From positions 310,001 to 374,000 of the forward strand of contig JABLXX010000003.1 of the NCBI GenBank assembly GCA_013177825.1: 64,000 bases of DNA, written 5' to 3'. The position numbers and the translations under genes are program-made. Source of the DNA: Syntrophaceae bacterium (lineage in GTDB: Bacteria > Desulfobacterota > Syntrophia > Syntrophales > PHBD01). Under the pieces are notes generated by a model. The model was not told the DNA's origin and did no database searches. It was given only the letters and a program-made list of their open reading frames with translations. Below, one piece after another: positions 53,734 through 62,902 of the stretch. Positions within the stretch are counted from its first letter, which is position 1, and each line of letters starts with the position of its first letter.

Positions 53734-55128
53734 AAACAAAAGTTTTCCAGAATCTACCCGATAATCTTCATGGCGTTGTTTTTCTGTACTGCAATCTCAT
53801 CAAATGTAAATGCCGGAATGGTCCGTGCCGAGAGCTGTTCGCAAGAGCATATCCTGACAGCAATCCAATCGGCTGAAACAGGCGATACCGTCGTCGTCCC
53901 TCCCGGCTTGTGCACATGGACTGCCGGCATCAAGATTCCGGAGGATAAGAAAATAACCCTGAGAGGCGCAGGGATTGATAAGACGATACTACATGTTGGC
54001 GACCCGGGCAGAACGAGAGTGACTTTGAGTCTGGGACGATCCGGGTCCAGAATAGAGGGCTTTACTTTTGACAACATGTTTTTAAAGATGAACGGTACAG
54101 GTTTTCGGATTGATCACAACAAATTCTATTCAGACAAAGGTGGTCGCACAGGCATTATTGCGGATGAAACCGCTGGAAAAGCGTATGAAATACCAACGGG
54201 CCTCATAGACCATAATCAGTTTTACAACGGCCGCATCATTGCACATGGTGGCGCTATGCTGGCAAATACAGAATGGACCCTGCCGACGGGTTTGGGAACT
54301 GGTGAAAATGCCGTTTATATTGAAGACAACATATTTATCAGGACGGCGTCTCCGGCGGGGAATGCAATCGATGGCAGCTATGGGGGCGCATATGTATTTC
54401 GGTACAATACGGTAGACGGTAATTATCTCGAAGCTCATTCTGTACAGGGGAACAATCGCGCTCTCAAACGATGGGAAATATACGGCAACGCGATCAACAA
54501 GGTTGCCGGAATCGTAAATTATTACGCTACCCGCCTAAGAGGGGGGACAGGAGTCGTTTTTTATAACAGCTACAAGGGGAACTGGAATCGTAGATTTGTC
54601 GCCCTCGATAATGTGCGTTGTTATAAAGATGCAGGGGAAGGAAAGTTATGTGATGGCGGTTCCAAATGGGACGGGAATGAAGACAAGACGGGTTATCCCT
54701 GCCGCGATCAGGTCGGGATGGGCCCCGATTCCGTATTATGGGTCACTTCACCACCGGGGGAATTCACGCAAGTGCATCAGCCTGCCTACTTCTGGATCAA
54801 CAGGGGCGATTCGGGCAATATCAAGGTGGACGTTATCAACAAAAGCAATGACCACATAAAAGCGAACAGGGATTACTATGAATATTCGGAAACTTTCGAC
54901 GGCACATCGGGCGTCGGTTGTGGGAGACTCGAAAACCGGCCCGCTTCGTGCGCGACGGGAGTGGCTTACTGGGCAACCACCCAATCATGTTCCAGTATGA
55001 AAGGTATGGTAGGAAAAGAACCGCCCACACCGATCACGGGAACTCTTTATAAATGCACTGCGCCTGATACCTGGAAGGCTTATTATACACCCTATCCTTA
55101 TCCCCACCCGCTGAATAAACCCGATTAG
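53722..55128 (+). CDS. Secreted right-handed beta-helix protein
   Basis: A roughly 468-residue exported protein. A parallel beta-helix, as in pectate lyase-like proteins, spans most of it: VVVPPGLCTWTAGIKIPEDK, ITLRGAGIDKTIL, GSRIEGFTFDNMF, FRIDHNKFYS, ALKRWEIYGNAINKV. Cysteines in the C-terminal half may form disulfides. A good signal peptide (KQKFSR, then IYPIIFMALFFCTAISS, cleavage near NVNA) is complete only if translation starts at TTG 53722, inside tRNA-like copy 3; ATG 53770 would cut off its basic part, and ATG 53656 would read through the whole tRNA-like sequence. It may bind, cleave or modify the EPS. No clear catalytic residues are evident. Confidence 0.72.
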   Translation: MGTPKQKFSRIYPIIFMALFFCTAISSNVNAGMVRAESCSQEHILTAIQSAETGDTVVVPPGLCTWTAGIKIPEDKKITLRGAGIDKTILHVGDPGRTRVTLSLGRSGSRIEGFTFDNMFLKMNGTGFRIDHNKFYSDKGGRTGIIADETAGKAYEIPTGLIDHNQFYNGRIIAHGGAMLANTEWTLPTGLGTGENAVYIEDNIFIRTASPAGNAIDGSYGGAYVFRYNTVDGNYLEAHSVQGNNRALKRWEIYGNAINKVAGIVNYYATRLRGGTGVVFYNSYKGNWNRRFVALDNVRCYKDAGEGKLCDGGSKWDGNEDKTGYPCRDQVGMGPDSVLWVTSPPGEFTQVHQPAYFWINRGDSGNIKVDVINKSNDHIKANRDYYEYSETFDGTSGVGCGRLENRPASCATGVAYWATTQSCSSMKGMVGKEPPTPITGTLYKCTAPDTWKAYYTPYPYPHPLNKPD

Positions 55129-55253
55129 AAAAATTTAAGTAGGATATACCGCAGAACGCAATCATGACACAATGGTTCAAGGTACTATAGACGGATGGGT
55201 TTTGATAACAACAAGCTTATTTTCGGACCGAATCCTGCCATAACGAGATCAAC

Positions 55254-56594
55254 ATGCAACCCCAATTAGCAGCATTACTCACGGTTGTTTTAATTATTTA
55301 TCTGTTCTGGATGGACAGGAATAATAACAAAGGCTTTTCCAAAGCTTTGTGGGTTCCCTTCGTCTGGATGTATTTTACTCGATCACGCAACATATCCGAG
55401 TGGTTAGACCTTCAAACCCCGGATCCTTCCTTATCCATGACTTCCATTATCGAGGGCAATCCTTTAAATAGAAATATATATACTGCTCTGTTAATTCTGG
55501 GCATCTTTGCTCTGATAAAGCGGAAAATCGATTGGCGAACGATATTTGTTAAAAACTCTTGGATTTGGCTTTATTTCATCTTTGGTGCTATCAGTATTTT
55601 CTGGTCTGATTATCCTTATGTTTCTTTCAAAAGGTTGATCAAGGCATCGTGTGTTGTAATCATGGCATTGGTAATCTTAACCGAGGCGCGTCCCTATTTG
55701 GCGATCGGTCTTATCCTGAAGCGCCTTGCTTTTATCCTTTTACCGTTGTCCGTGCTTTTCATAAAGTATTACCCGGAATTTGGTCGCGCCTACCACCATT
55801 CAACGGGTGAATTGATGTCAACAGGTGTTACGAGTCATAAGAATGCCCTGGGTGCATTATGTCTGGTCTCGGGGATTTATTTTTTGTGGAACTTGTTTTG
55901 GGGAGGAAAGAAAGAAGGTGACGCGGGACCGCGTCTGCACTTCTCCATATACATGATCATGTTCGTTATGCTCTTCTGGCTGTTCCGCATGGCAAACAGT
56001 GCAACCTCTCTGGCCTGCATGGTTGTTACCATACTTCTTTTTACAATTGCCAAGCATCCTGCATTTGTTCGGAATCCCTCGAAGCTCATTGTTTTCGGTA
56101 TTGTATGTGTTGTCATAGCCGGTCTATCGGAAATGACTTTCGGTATTAAAGAGTATGTGATTGAGCTACTGGGCAGGAAGCCAGATCTGACCACTCGAGT
56201 TCCCATGTGGGAGCACGTACTTAATCTAACTGTTGATCCTATATTTGGAGCGGGCTACGAAAGTTTCTGGCTGGGAGAGCGCTTGGCAATCATACAAGCG
56301 CGTTGGGGCGATATTGTCCAAGCGCATAACGGCTACTTAGAAATGTACCTGAACATGGGCCTAGTCGGTGTTTTTTTCATCATATGTTGGATCTTCTCAG
56401 GCCTCCTAAGTGTGAATCGACACCTCAGTATTGACTACCCGTCAGCGAATCTACGGCTCTGCTTGATTGTCGTTGTTGCATTATACAACTACACGGAGGC
56501 GACTTTTTATGGACCTAACGTCATGTGGTTGTTGTTCTTTATAGGAATTATCACTCTTCCAAATTATAAGCCAAAGATTAATCAGAATGTTTGA
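55254..56594 (+). CDS. O-antigen ligase/polymerase (Wzy/WaaL-type)
   Basis: A 446-residue polytopic membrane protein with about eleven hydrophobic segments and the Wzy_C signature in VQAHNGYLEMYLNMGLVGV near residue 361. A periplasmic loop rich in charged residues precedes it (GRKPDLTTRVPMWEHVLNL). It should polymerise or ligate lipid-linked EPS units in the periplasm, together with the flippase immediately downstream and the Wzz protein at 33.4 kb. Start ATG 55254 has no strong ribosome-binding site. Confidence 0.85.
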   Translation: MQPQLAALLTVVLIIYLFWMDRNNNKGFSKALWVPFVWMYFTRSRNISEWLDLQTPDPSLSMTSIIEGNPLNRNIYTALLILGIFALIKRKIDWRTIFVKNSWIWLYFIFGAISIFWSDYPYVSFKRLIKASCVVIMALVILTEARPYLAIGLILKRLAFILLPLSVLFIKYYPEFGRAYHHSTGELMSTGVTSHKNALGALCLVSGIYFLWNLFWGGKKEGDAGPRLHFSIYMIMFVMLFWLFRMANSATSLACMVVTILLFTIAKHPAFVRNPSKLIVFGIVCVVIAGLSEMTFGIKEYVIELLGRKPDLTTRVPMWEHVLNLTVDPIFGAGYESFWLGERLAIIQARWGDIVQAHNGYLEMYLNMGLVGVFFIICWIFSGLLSVNRHLSIDYPSANLRLCLIVVVALYNYTEATFYGPNVMWLLFFIGIITLPNYKPKINQNV

Positions 56595-56621
56595 TAATAT
56601 TCAAGAAGATGAATTTATCCG

Positions 56622-58121
56622 ATGAGCGATAATTATGGGGAATTGAGCGCAACCGGCCTGAAAAAAAAAGCGGTGAAAGGGGCCGGGATTAATGTCGTTA
56701 CACAATTTCTAAATTTCATATTTCATTTTATTGGAGTCATCATCCTTGCACGGTTGTTGACGCCGAAAGATTTCGGCCTTGTCGCAATGGTTACAGCATT
56801 CAGCCTCTTGCCGATGAATTTTGGCCTCAATGGCTTTTCAGAATATATCCAGCAAAGGCAGACCATAAGTAGTAAAGAGATCAATTCGATTTTCTGGGTA
56901 CACTTTTTTATAGCATCATTTTTTGCCTTGGGTTTTGTCGTCTTCGGGTACTTTCTTGTTGATTTCTATTCAGAACCCGCATTGAGTAGCATCTCCGCCG
57001 CTTTTGCGTCGAGTTTCATCCTTGTAGCCTTATTCACCACCCCCAGAGCCCTGCTAAGAAGGGAGATGAAATTTGCATCCATCGCCGTTGTGGATCTTGT
57101 TACGGGTATCTTATCCGTCATCTTCTCCATCCTGGTTGCATTGGCCGGGATGTCTTATTGGGCCGTCGTTACCCGACAGCTTATGATCCCCGTCTTGATC
57201 GCAATCGCAACATGGTTCACGTTGTCTTGGCGGCCGGGCAGGCCGCAAAACCTTTCTGCTGCAATTCCCGGTCTGAAATTTGCGGTGAAGGTATATGGCA
57301 ATTTCTCAATAGATTATTTCACAAAAAGCTTTGATAGAATGCTTCTCGGTAAATTTCATGGGTCTGCTATACTGGGTAATTATGAACGTGCATATCATTT
57401 GTCTTCCATGCCTGCGCAGCAAATCATTTTTCCTCTGACCACCGTAGCCCTTTCAACGCTGAGTCGTTTGCGGGATGATAGGGAACGCTATTTTCAATAT
57501 TATACAAAGGCCGTTTCCATGGTTGCTTTTATCGGCACATTGGCGGCTGTTGTTCTGATGCTTTCGTCCCGTGATCTTGTCCCGCTGCTTCTTGGACCGG
57601 GATGGACCGAAACGGGGGAAATACTCATGGCTTTCAGCCCCGGAATCGCGGCGATGCTCGTTTATGCCACGATATCGTGGCTTCATCTCTCACTCGGAAC
57701 GCCGGGAAGATGGCTTCGGTGGAATATCCTGGCAACGATCGTCACCGTAGTGTTCTTCGCTGCTGCGGCGCCATTTGGTGCTCTCGCGATGGCAGCATCC
57801 GTCTCTTTGGTTAAGTTTATACTTGTCCTGCCGGGCCTTTGGTATGCCGGACGACCAATAGAGATGAACATTGCCGCCTTGTTGCGCAGCATAATGCCTT
57901 ATTTCTTGGCAGGAATTCTTGCATCTGCAATATGGCTTTCCCTTCCTCTTATTTGGCCGTATTTTAACGTATTGTACGATCATCTCAGCCTATTTTCTCG
58001 AGTTCTAATGATTGTAGTTATTATTCCTTTGCTTTATATTGGGATAGTAGTAATTCTTCAGCGCAGCTTTAGTTCAATATATGAATTGGTGGATCTTGTA
58101 AAAATATTCCTGAAACGGTAA
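56622..58121 (+). CDS. Polysaccharide flippase (Wzx-type, MOP superfamily)
   Basis: A 499-residue membrane protein with about twelve to fourteen hydrophobic segments and the N-terminal oligosaccharide-flippase pattern KAVKGAGINVVTQFLNFIFH and LARLLTPKDFGLVAMV. It would carry lipid-linked EPS units across the inner membrane. It follows the ligase/polymerase by 27 bases. Together with Wzy, Wzz, the kinase and the export protein it completes a Wzx/Wzy-dependent assembly line. Confidence 0.88.
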   Translation: MSDNYGELSATGLKKKAVKGAGINVVTQFLNFIFHFIGVIILARLLTPKDFGLVAMVTAFSLLPMNFGLNGFSEYIQQRQTISSKEINSIFWVHFFIASFFALGFVVFGYFLVDFYSEPALSSISAAFASSFILVALFTTPRALLRREMKFASIAVVDLVTGILSVIFSILVALAGMSYWAVVTRQLMIPVLIAIATWFTLSWRPGRPQNLSAAIPGLKFAVKVYGNFSIDYFTKSFDRMLLGKFHGSAILGNYERAYHLSSMPAQQIIFPLTTVALSTLSRLRDDRERYFQYYTKAVSMVAFIGTLAAVVLMLSSRDLVPLLLGPGWTETGEILMAFSPGIAAMLVYATISWLHLSLGTPGRWLRWNILATIVTVVFFAAAAPFGALAMAASVSLVKFILVLPGLWYAGRPIEMNIAALLRSIMPYFLAGILASAIWLSLPLIWPYFNVLYDHLSLFSRVLMIVVIIPLLYIGIVVILQRSFSSIYELVDLVKIFLKR

Positions 58122-58286
58122 TGACAAAATATTGTTATTTTTTGTGTTGCTGGTTTCAATTGGCTATAGAACTGACAGCCCAATTCGGGCATAATAAATA
58201 TTTATTATCTGTAGTATTTTAACGGGTTTGTGAATTCGTTGTATTTATAATTTATCAGCATAATTACTAGGTAAAGAACCATCATT

Positions 58287-59291
58287 ATGGATACAATAAA
58301 TATGAAAGCTGAGGGGCGGATTGATGCAATAGATTTTTCAAAGGGGATTCTCGTGTTTTTCATGGTCGTATATCACAGTCTTAATCACCTTAAATACGGA
58401 TCACTGCCTCATGAGTATATGGCCTTTCTTCCACCGTCATTTATAATGATTACAGGCTTTATTATAACTCAAATATATCTTCCCAAGTACAGACTTGATG
58501 CAAATGGTTTTAGAACAAGGTTGGCTTCAAGAGCATTAAAACTTTTGCTAATATTTACATTCTTAAACTTGTTAGCTCGTATGATGAAGCCAAAATTTAG
58601 TTTAGGCTATGTTTTCGAACTGGAGGATTATTGGGCGGATTGTTTAAGTATTTACGTCATTGGCAGTCCGAAGATGGTAGCATTCGAGGTACTTCTTCCT
58701 ATTAGCTATATACTCCTCCTATCCATCGTTATATCGATGTTTAAACTATTCACCCCTATCTTTATTTCAATCTTTACAATGTTTATATTCGGACTTTGCA
58801 TTTTTTTAAAATATCATGGCATTTCTATCTATAATTTAAGCTTTATTAGTTTTGGTCTTATCGGTATGGCTGTTGGATTTATACCTCTTTTGCATATTAA
58901 TCAATTGTCAAAAAGGTGGACATTTTTATTCTTATTATTGGTGCTTTACGGTTTTATTTATTGGGGCGGGGGAGATTATTACCATATGCAAATTCTATCG
59001 GCACTAATAAGTATTCTAATCTTTTATGTAATAGGTTGTAAAACAAATGCAAAGTATAGTATCGCAAAGTTGATAATATTGCTTGGGCAATATTCACTAT
59101 TTAGTTACATTATTCAAATTCTATATATAAGGTTGTTTGTGTCATTGACAGCCACTCAAACAGCTAAGTTAAATATGGCAATAACAATCATTATAGTGAC
59201 TATTGTCATGTCAGCAACAGTAATTATATTAGAATATGCTCGAGAGCAATCTAGAGTAATAAATCGCATTTATAAAGTCGTATTTGCTTAG
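58287..59291 (+). CDS. Acyltransferase-3-like integral membrane protein
   Basis: A 334-residue membrane protein with about ten hydrophobic segments. It begins RIDAIDFSKGILVFFMVVYH, the motif position of acyltransferase-3/OafA/OpgC-type proteins that acylate surface sugars across the membrane, with the conserved Arg/His pattern. It is among the most AT-rich genes in the window. It probably adds acetyl or another acyl group to the EPS; donor unknown. Confidence 0.75.
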   Translation: MDTINMKAEGRIDAIDFSKGILVFFMVVYHSLNHLKYGSLPHEYMAFLPPSFIMITGFIITQIYLPKYRLDANGFRTRLASRALKLLLIFTFLNLLARMMKPKFSLGYVFELEDYWADCLSIYVIGSPKMVAFEVLLPISYILLLSIVISMFKLFTPIFISIFTMFIFGLCIFLKYHGISIYNLSFISFGLIGMAVGFIPLLHINQLSKRWTFLFLLLVLYGFIYWGGGDYYHMQILSALISILIFYVIGCKTNAKYSIAKLIILLGQYSLFSYIIQILYIRLFVSLTATQTAKLNMAITIIIVTIVMSATVIILEYAREQSRVINRIYKVVFA

Positions 59292-59324
59292 AGATAAATA
59301 TCAATCTTATAATTGAAGACTATT

Positions 59325-60254
59325 ATGAGCAAGGGAAGAAGAAAAAAAAATGAAAGTCATATCTCTGTTTGCATTTGTACATATAAGCGTCCTGAAATGT
59401 TAAGTCATGCTTTAGAAGGTATATTGAAACAAGTTGTTGATGATGGATTTACGTATGAAATTGTCATTGTGGATAATGATCGCACTCGGTCTGCGGAACC
59501 TGTTGTTCTCCAACATCAAAACAAATCAGTCATACCAATCATGTACTCGTGTGAAACGGAGCAAAACATCGCTCTCGCGAGAAACAGGGCGATTAGATTA
59601 TCTACGGGAAACCTCATTGCCTTCATAGACGATGATGAATGCCCGGTAAAGGAATGGCTTGCACGGCTATACAATGCCAAAATGGATTATAAAGCAGATG
59701 GTGCCCTTGGTCCTGTGTTGCCCGAATTTCCTCCCGAGTCACCACGATGGCTAAGGGAAGGAAACATTTTTAACAGAAGGCGGTTTTTGACGGGAACGAA
59801 ACTGACTGTTCGCGATACACGTACTGGAAACGTATTGCTCTCTCGTTCAATGTTTCCAGAAAATGAAATATGGTTTGATCCGGCTTTTGGTCTGACAGGT
59901 GGAGAAGATGTAGATTTTTTTAGACGGCAAATTTCGTTGGGCCGTATATTTGTGTGGTGCGACGAAGCGGAAGCTTATGAAACGGTAACGGCGGATAGGT
60001 GCAAAAGTTCATTCCATCTTAAGAAATATTTCAAGATAGGTGCACTGAATGGAGAGAATCTCCGTAAAGATGGTTTTTCGGGATTCATTGGTTTTTTTAA
60101 ATGCATTCTTTCTGTGCTTGTCTGGTCAATATCGTTCATAGCGTTATTACCGCTTGGAAAGCATCGATGGATATCACCAATCCTTAAGCTTTCGTATTCA
60201 TCGAGTTGCGTTCTGTCTTATTGCGGGATACAATTAGAGAAAAACAGGTACTGA
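59325..60254 (+). CDS. Family 2 glycosyltransferase
   Basis: A 309-residue GT-A glycosyltransferase with SVCICTYKRPEMLSHALEGI, nucleotide-binding VDNDRTRSAE and the metal-binding FIDDDECP near residue 100; TGGEDVDFFRR near 200 is the ED-type acceptor motif. A C-terminal hydrophobic hairpin (ILSVLVWSISFIALLPLG) suggests membrane attachment. Start ATG 59325 is preferred over TTG 59313. It probably extends the EPS repeat. Confidence 0.86.
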   Translation: MSKGRRKKNESHISVCICTYKRPEMLSHALEGILKQVVDDGFTYEIVIVDNDRTRSAEPVVLQHQNKSVIPIMYSCETEQNIALARNRAIRLSTGNLIAFIDDDECPVKEWLARLYNAKMDYKADGALGPVLPEFPPESPRWLREGNIFNRRRFLTGTKLTVRDTRTGNVLLSRSMFPENEIWFDPAFGLTGGEDVDFFRRQISLGRIFVWCDEAEAYETVTADRCKSSFHLKKYFKIGALNGENLRKDGFSGFIGFFKCILSVLVWSISFIALLPLGKHRWISPILKLSYSSSCVLSYCGIQLEKNRY

Positions 60255-60389
60255 ATTTGACGTTGTCCGTGTTAATGGGGATGTTACACAGTACCCCTAT
60301 CATTATAGGCTTTAAATATGCGATGACGTAATGGCACAATAGAATGAATAGAAATTTTCGATGGTCTCATTAAAGGAGATATTCAGCAT

Positions 60390-61463
60390 ATGAATTCATG
60401 CACAAGATGCTTATTGAAAACAGAAGTGCCTGGCGTACTTGTCGATGAAAAGGGGATCTGTTCTGTCTGCCGGGACTACGATAAGAATTGGGGCGATTGG
60501 GAAAGCAAAAAAGAAGATAAACTAAAAGAACTTGAAGGCATTCTAAATAGAGCAAAAGCAAGAAATCAGATGTATGATGTTCTCGTGCCAATATCGGGGG
60601 GGAAAGACAGCATTTACGTTCTTTATTTATGCAAGAAACGTTTCAATCTCAAGTGCCTTGCTGTAACATGGGATAATGGGTTTCTGACAGATCATGCAAG
60701 AGTCAACATAAAAAATGCCTGCGATGTGCTTGGCGTTGACCATTTATATTATGGTTTGAGTAAACCGCTACTGATGAAGCTTTATAGACATTTTTTCTTG
60801 AATACTGGTTTTCTCTGTCCCGTGTGCATGAAAGGCATTGGCACCACCATTTTCAGGACCCAGATTGCTTTCAATATTCCTCTTGCCATAACGGGTACAT
60901 CAAGACGCTCAGAGGAATATGTCAATCCGGCATATTTCCTCGATGGGAGCTACAGTTTTTTAGAGAATGTTTTAGAGAATACCCCTCTATTGAAAGAAGC
61001 CGAAGTCTTAATGCAGCCAATGGGGTTATTCAAGTCACCGCCTGCTATCAAATTACCCGATTATATGGATTGGGATTATGATTTGATTTATAAAACGATT
61101 ACAAGCAAGTTGGGATGGACAGCGCACAGTCCTGACGCAGAGCATTCGGATTGTAAAGTCGACAATATCATTCACTATATAAGATACCGAAAGTTTCCGG
61201 CGTTGATTCCTGAGATGCTTCGTTTCAGTAAACTTGTAACTTGTGGTCAGTTGGACAGGCAGGAAGCGGAAAAGCGTCTTGCCGAAAAAAGGGAATCTTT
61301 GAAAGAACCGTCCAATATGGATTTTTTCTTGAATGCTTTAGATATCAGCAGGGATGATTTCGAAGGGGTAGTAACTGATCCGATGAAGCACATGAAATAC
61401 AGGAAGGAGCGAAGCAGAGTAGTACGCAGGCTTAAAACATTGAAAAAAAAATTCTATCCCTGA
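60390..61463 (+). CDS. N-acetyl sugar amidotransferase (WbpG-like)
   Basis: A 357-residue ATP-pyrophosphatase protein of the WbpG/PseA family. The PP-loop reads PISGGKDSIYVLYL near residue 70, and cysteine motifs CTRCLLKTEVPG and CSVCRDYD at the N-terminus and CPVCMKGIG near 150 are typical. Relatives make amide or amidine groups on diacetamido-uronic acid sugars, usually with HisH- and HisF-like partners that supply ammonia; those partners are not in this window. It fits the acidic diacetamido sugars proposed for this EPS. Confidence 0.85.
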   Translation: MNSCTRCLLKTEVPGVLVDEKGICSVCRDYDKNWGDWESKKEDKLKELEGILNRAKARNQMYDVLVPISGGKDSIYVLYLCKKRFNLKCLAVTWDNGFLTDHARVNIKNACDVLGVDHLYYGLSKPLLMKLYRHFFLNTGFLCPVCMKGIGTTIFRTQIAFNIPLAITGTSRRSEEYVNPAYFLDGSYSFLENVLENTPLLKEAEVLMQPMGLFKSPPAIKLPDYMDWDYDLIYKTITSKLGWTAHSPDAEHSDCKVDNIIHYIRYRKFPALIPEMLRFSKLVTCGQLDRQEAEKRLAEKRESLKEPSNMDFFLNALDISRDDFEGVVTDPMKHMKYRKERSRVVRRLKTLKKKFYP

Positions 61464-61525
61464 TTGTTTGCTTATCAGATGAGTTAATAAATAGCAGGAA
61501 GAAAAGCTTCTTGTAATATTCATAA

Positions 61526-62044
61526 ATGATTGAAAGCAGGGGAACTGGGGCTGTGGAAGAAACCTTCATACGAGGGATTTTCAATCGGGTTCTTCACCTG
61601 ATGGCACGGAATTGTCCCGGCGCTTCCACTCTGAGACCGTTTCTGCATAAACTTCGCGGTGTAAAGATTTATGGCAATGTATTTATAGGAGATGATGTTT
61701 ACTTGGAAAATGCACATCCGGATTGCATTGAAATACACGATGGTGCTCAAATTGCTTTAAGAACAAATATCATTGCCCACTTTAGAGGAACTGGCAAAGT
61801 AATTATTGGGAAAAACGTGTGGATTGGCATGAGTTGTAACATTGCTTCAATACCAGGTCAGATTTTAAATATCGGCGAGGGAGCTGTTGTGGGTATGGGA
61901 TCAACTGTAACAAGGGATGTTCCTCCCTTCACATTTGTAATGGGTTCTCCGGCAAAACCTAAATATAGAGTAACTATTCCGATGACTTTAGAAACAAGTT
62001 TTGAAGACTGGAAAAATGGACTAATTCCCATCAAAGAGGAGTGA
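61526..62044 (+). CDS. Hexapeptide-repeat O-acyltransferase
   Basis: A 172-residue left-handed beta-helix acyltransferase. Hexapeptide repeats run from about residue 50 (GNVFIGDDVYLENAHPDCIE, VIIGKNVWIGMSCNIASIPG, IGEGAVVGMGSTVTRDVPPF), and FVMGSPAKPKYRV ends the domain. A short extra segment (SIPGQIL) interrupts the coil as in sugar O-acetyltransferases of the WcaF/maltose type. It should acetylate an EPS sugar with acetyl-CoA. Confidence 0.84.
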   Translation: MIESRGTGAVEETFIRGIFNRVLHLMARNCPGASTLRPFLHKLRGVKIYGNVFIGDDVYLENAHPDCIEIHDGAQIALRTNIIAHFRGTGKVIIGKNVWIGMSCNIASIPGQILNIGEGAVVGMGSTVTRDVPPFTFVMGSPAKPKYRVTIPMTLETSFEDWKNGLIPIKEE

Positions 62045-62050
62045 GGAAAA

Positions 62051-62884
62051 ATGCCTGATCAAGCATACCATGCATCAGTCATAATTGATGACCCGCTCTT
62101 GAGGGAAAACTATGGTTTCTTGAACTTCAGGAAGTTGCTCGAACTGATGGATAAACATAATTTTTTCACGTCGATTGCGTTTATTCCGTTCAACTATAAA
62201 AGAACAGACGAAAAAATTGCCTATTTGTTTAGAAACAGACCCGATAGGTTCTGTTTGTGTGTTCATGGATGCGATCACGAAAAAGGAGAGTTCGGGAATA
62301 AGGATTCGAATTATTTGGACATGAAAGTGACATTGGCCACTGCGAGAATGATTGAACATGAAAGGAGAACAGGTATACCATTTGAAAGAGTCATGGTATT
62401 TCCCCAAGGAATATTCTCGAATGCAGCATTGGAAGTGTTGGCGAAAAACGGGTATTGGGCGGCTGTGAACACAGAGCCTTTACCGGTGGATGGTTCATTG
62501 TCCTCAAGCTTTCCATTTTTCTTACGGTACAAACCTGAAGATGTTGCAGATGTGATTTGTGATCCCATATTCATTGTGCTCCATCACGATTATTTTAAAA
62601 ATGGCTATGAAAAACTGGGTGTTTTGGTTGATGAACTGAAATCACGTATCTCAACAATAAAATGGGATAGCGTCGGGAATATTGTACGATCTATTGTGAC
62701 AACAAACCCGGCTACATTAAATCCAGCTGGTGTCGATCTGAGCGGTAGAGAATATTTTGGCTATAAAGAGATTATAAAAAAATCTGCAAGAAGATATGCA
62801 TCTGAATTCAGGGATAATTATGTTTGTAAGAACGATTATCTGCTTAATATTGTAAAAAAAGTCAGAATTATGATTTCAAACTGA
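62051..62884 (+). CDS. NodB-like polysaccharide deacetylase
   Basis: A 277-residue cytoplasmic protein with deacetylase-like metal-site motifs: VIIDDPLL near residue 10 (Asp-Asp) and CVHGCDHEKGEF near residue 75 (His-x3-His). VMVFPQGIFSNAALEVL near residue 114 fits the third family motif. It would remove N-acetyl groups from a sugar, possibly before addition of another group. It begins six bases after the acyltransferase, so the two are cotranscribed. Confidence 0.76.
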   Translation: MPDQAYHASVIIDDPLLRENYGFLNFRKLLELMDKHNFFTSIAFIPFNYKRTDEKIAYLFRNRPDRFCLCVHGCDHEKGEFGNKDSNYLDMKVTLATARMIEHERRTGIPFERVMVFPQGIFSNAALEVLAKNGYWAAVNTEPLPVDGSLSSSFPFFLRYKPEDVADVICDPIFIVLHHDYFKNGYEKLGVLVDELKSRISTIKWDSVGNIVRSIVTTNPATLNPAGVDLSGREYFGYKEIIKKSARRYASEFRDNYVCKNDYLLNIVKKVRIMISN

Positions 62885-62902
62885 AGGCAGATCCAAAGAG
62901 GC

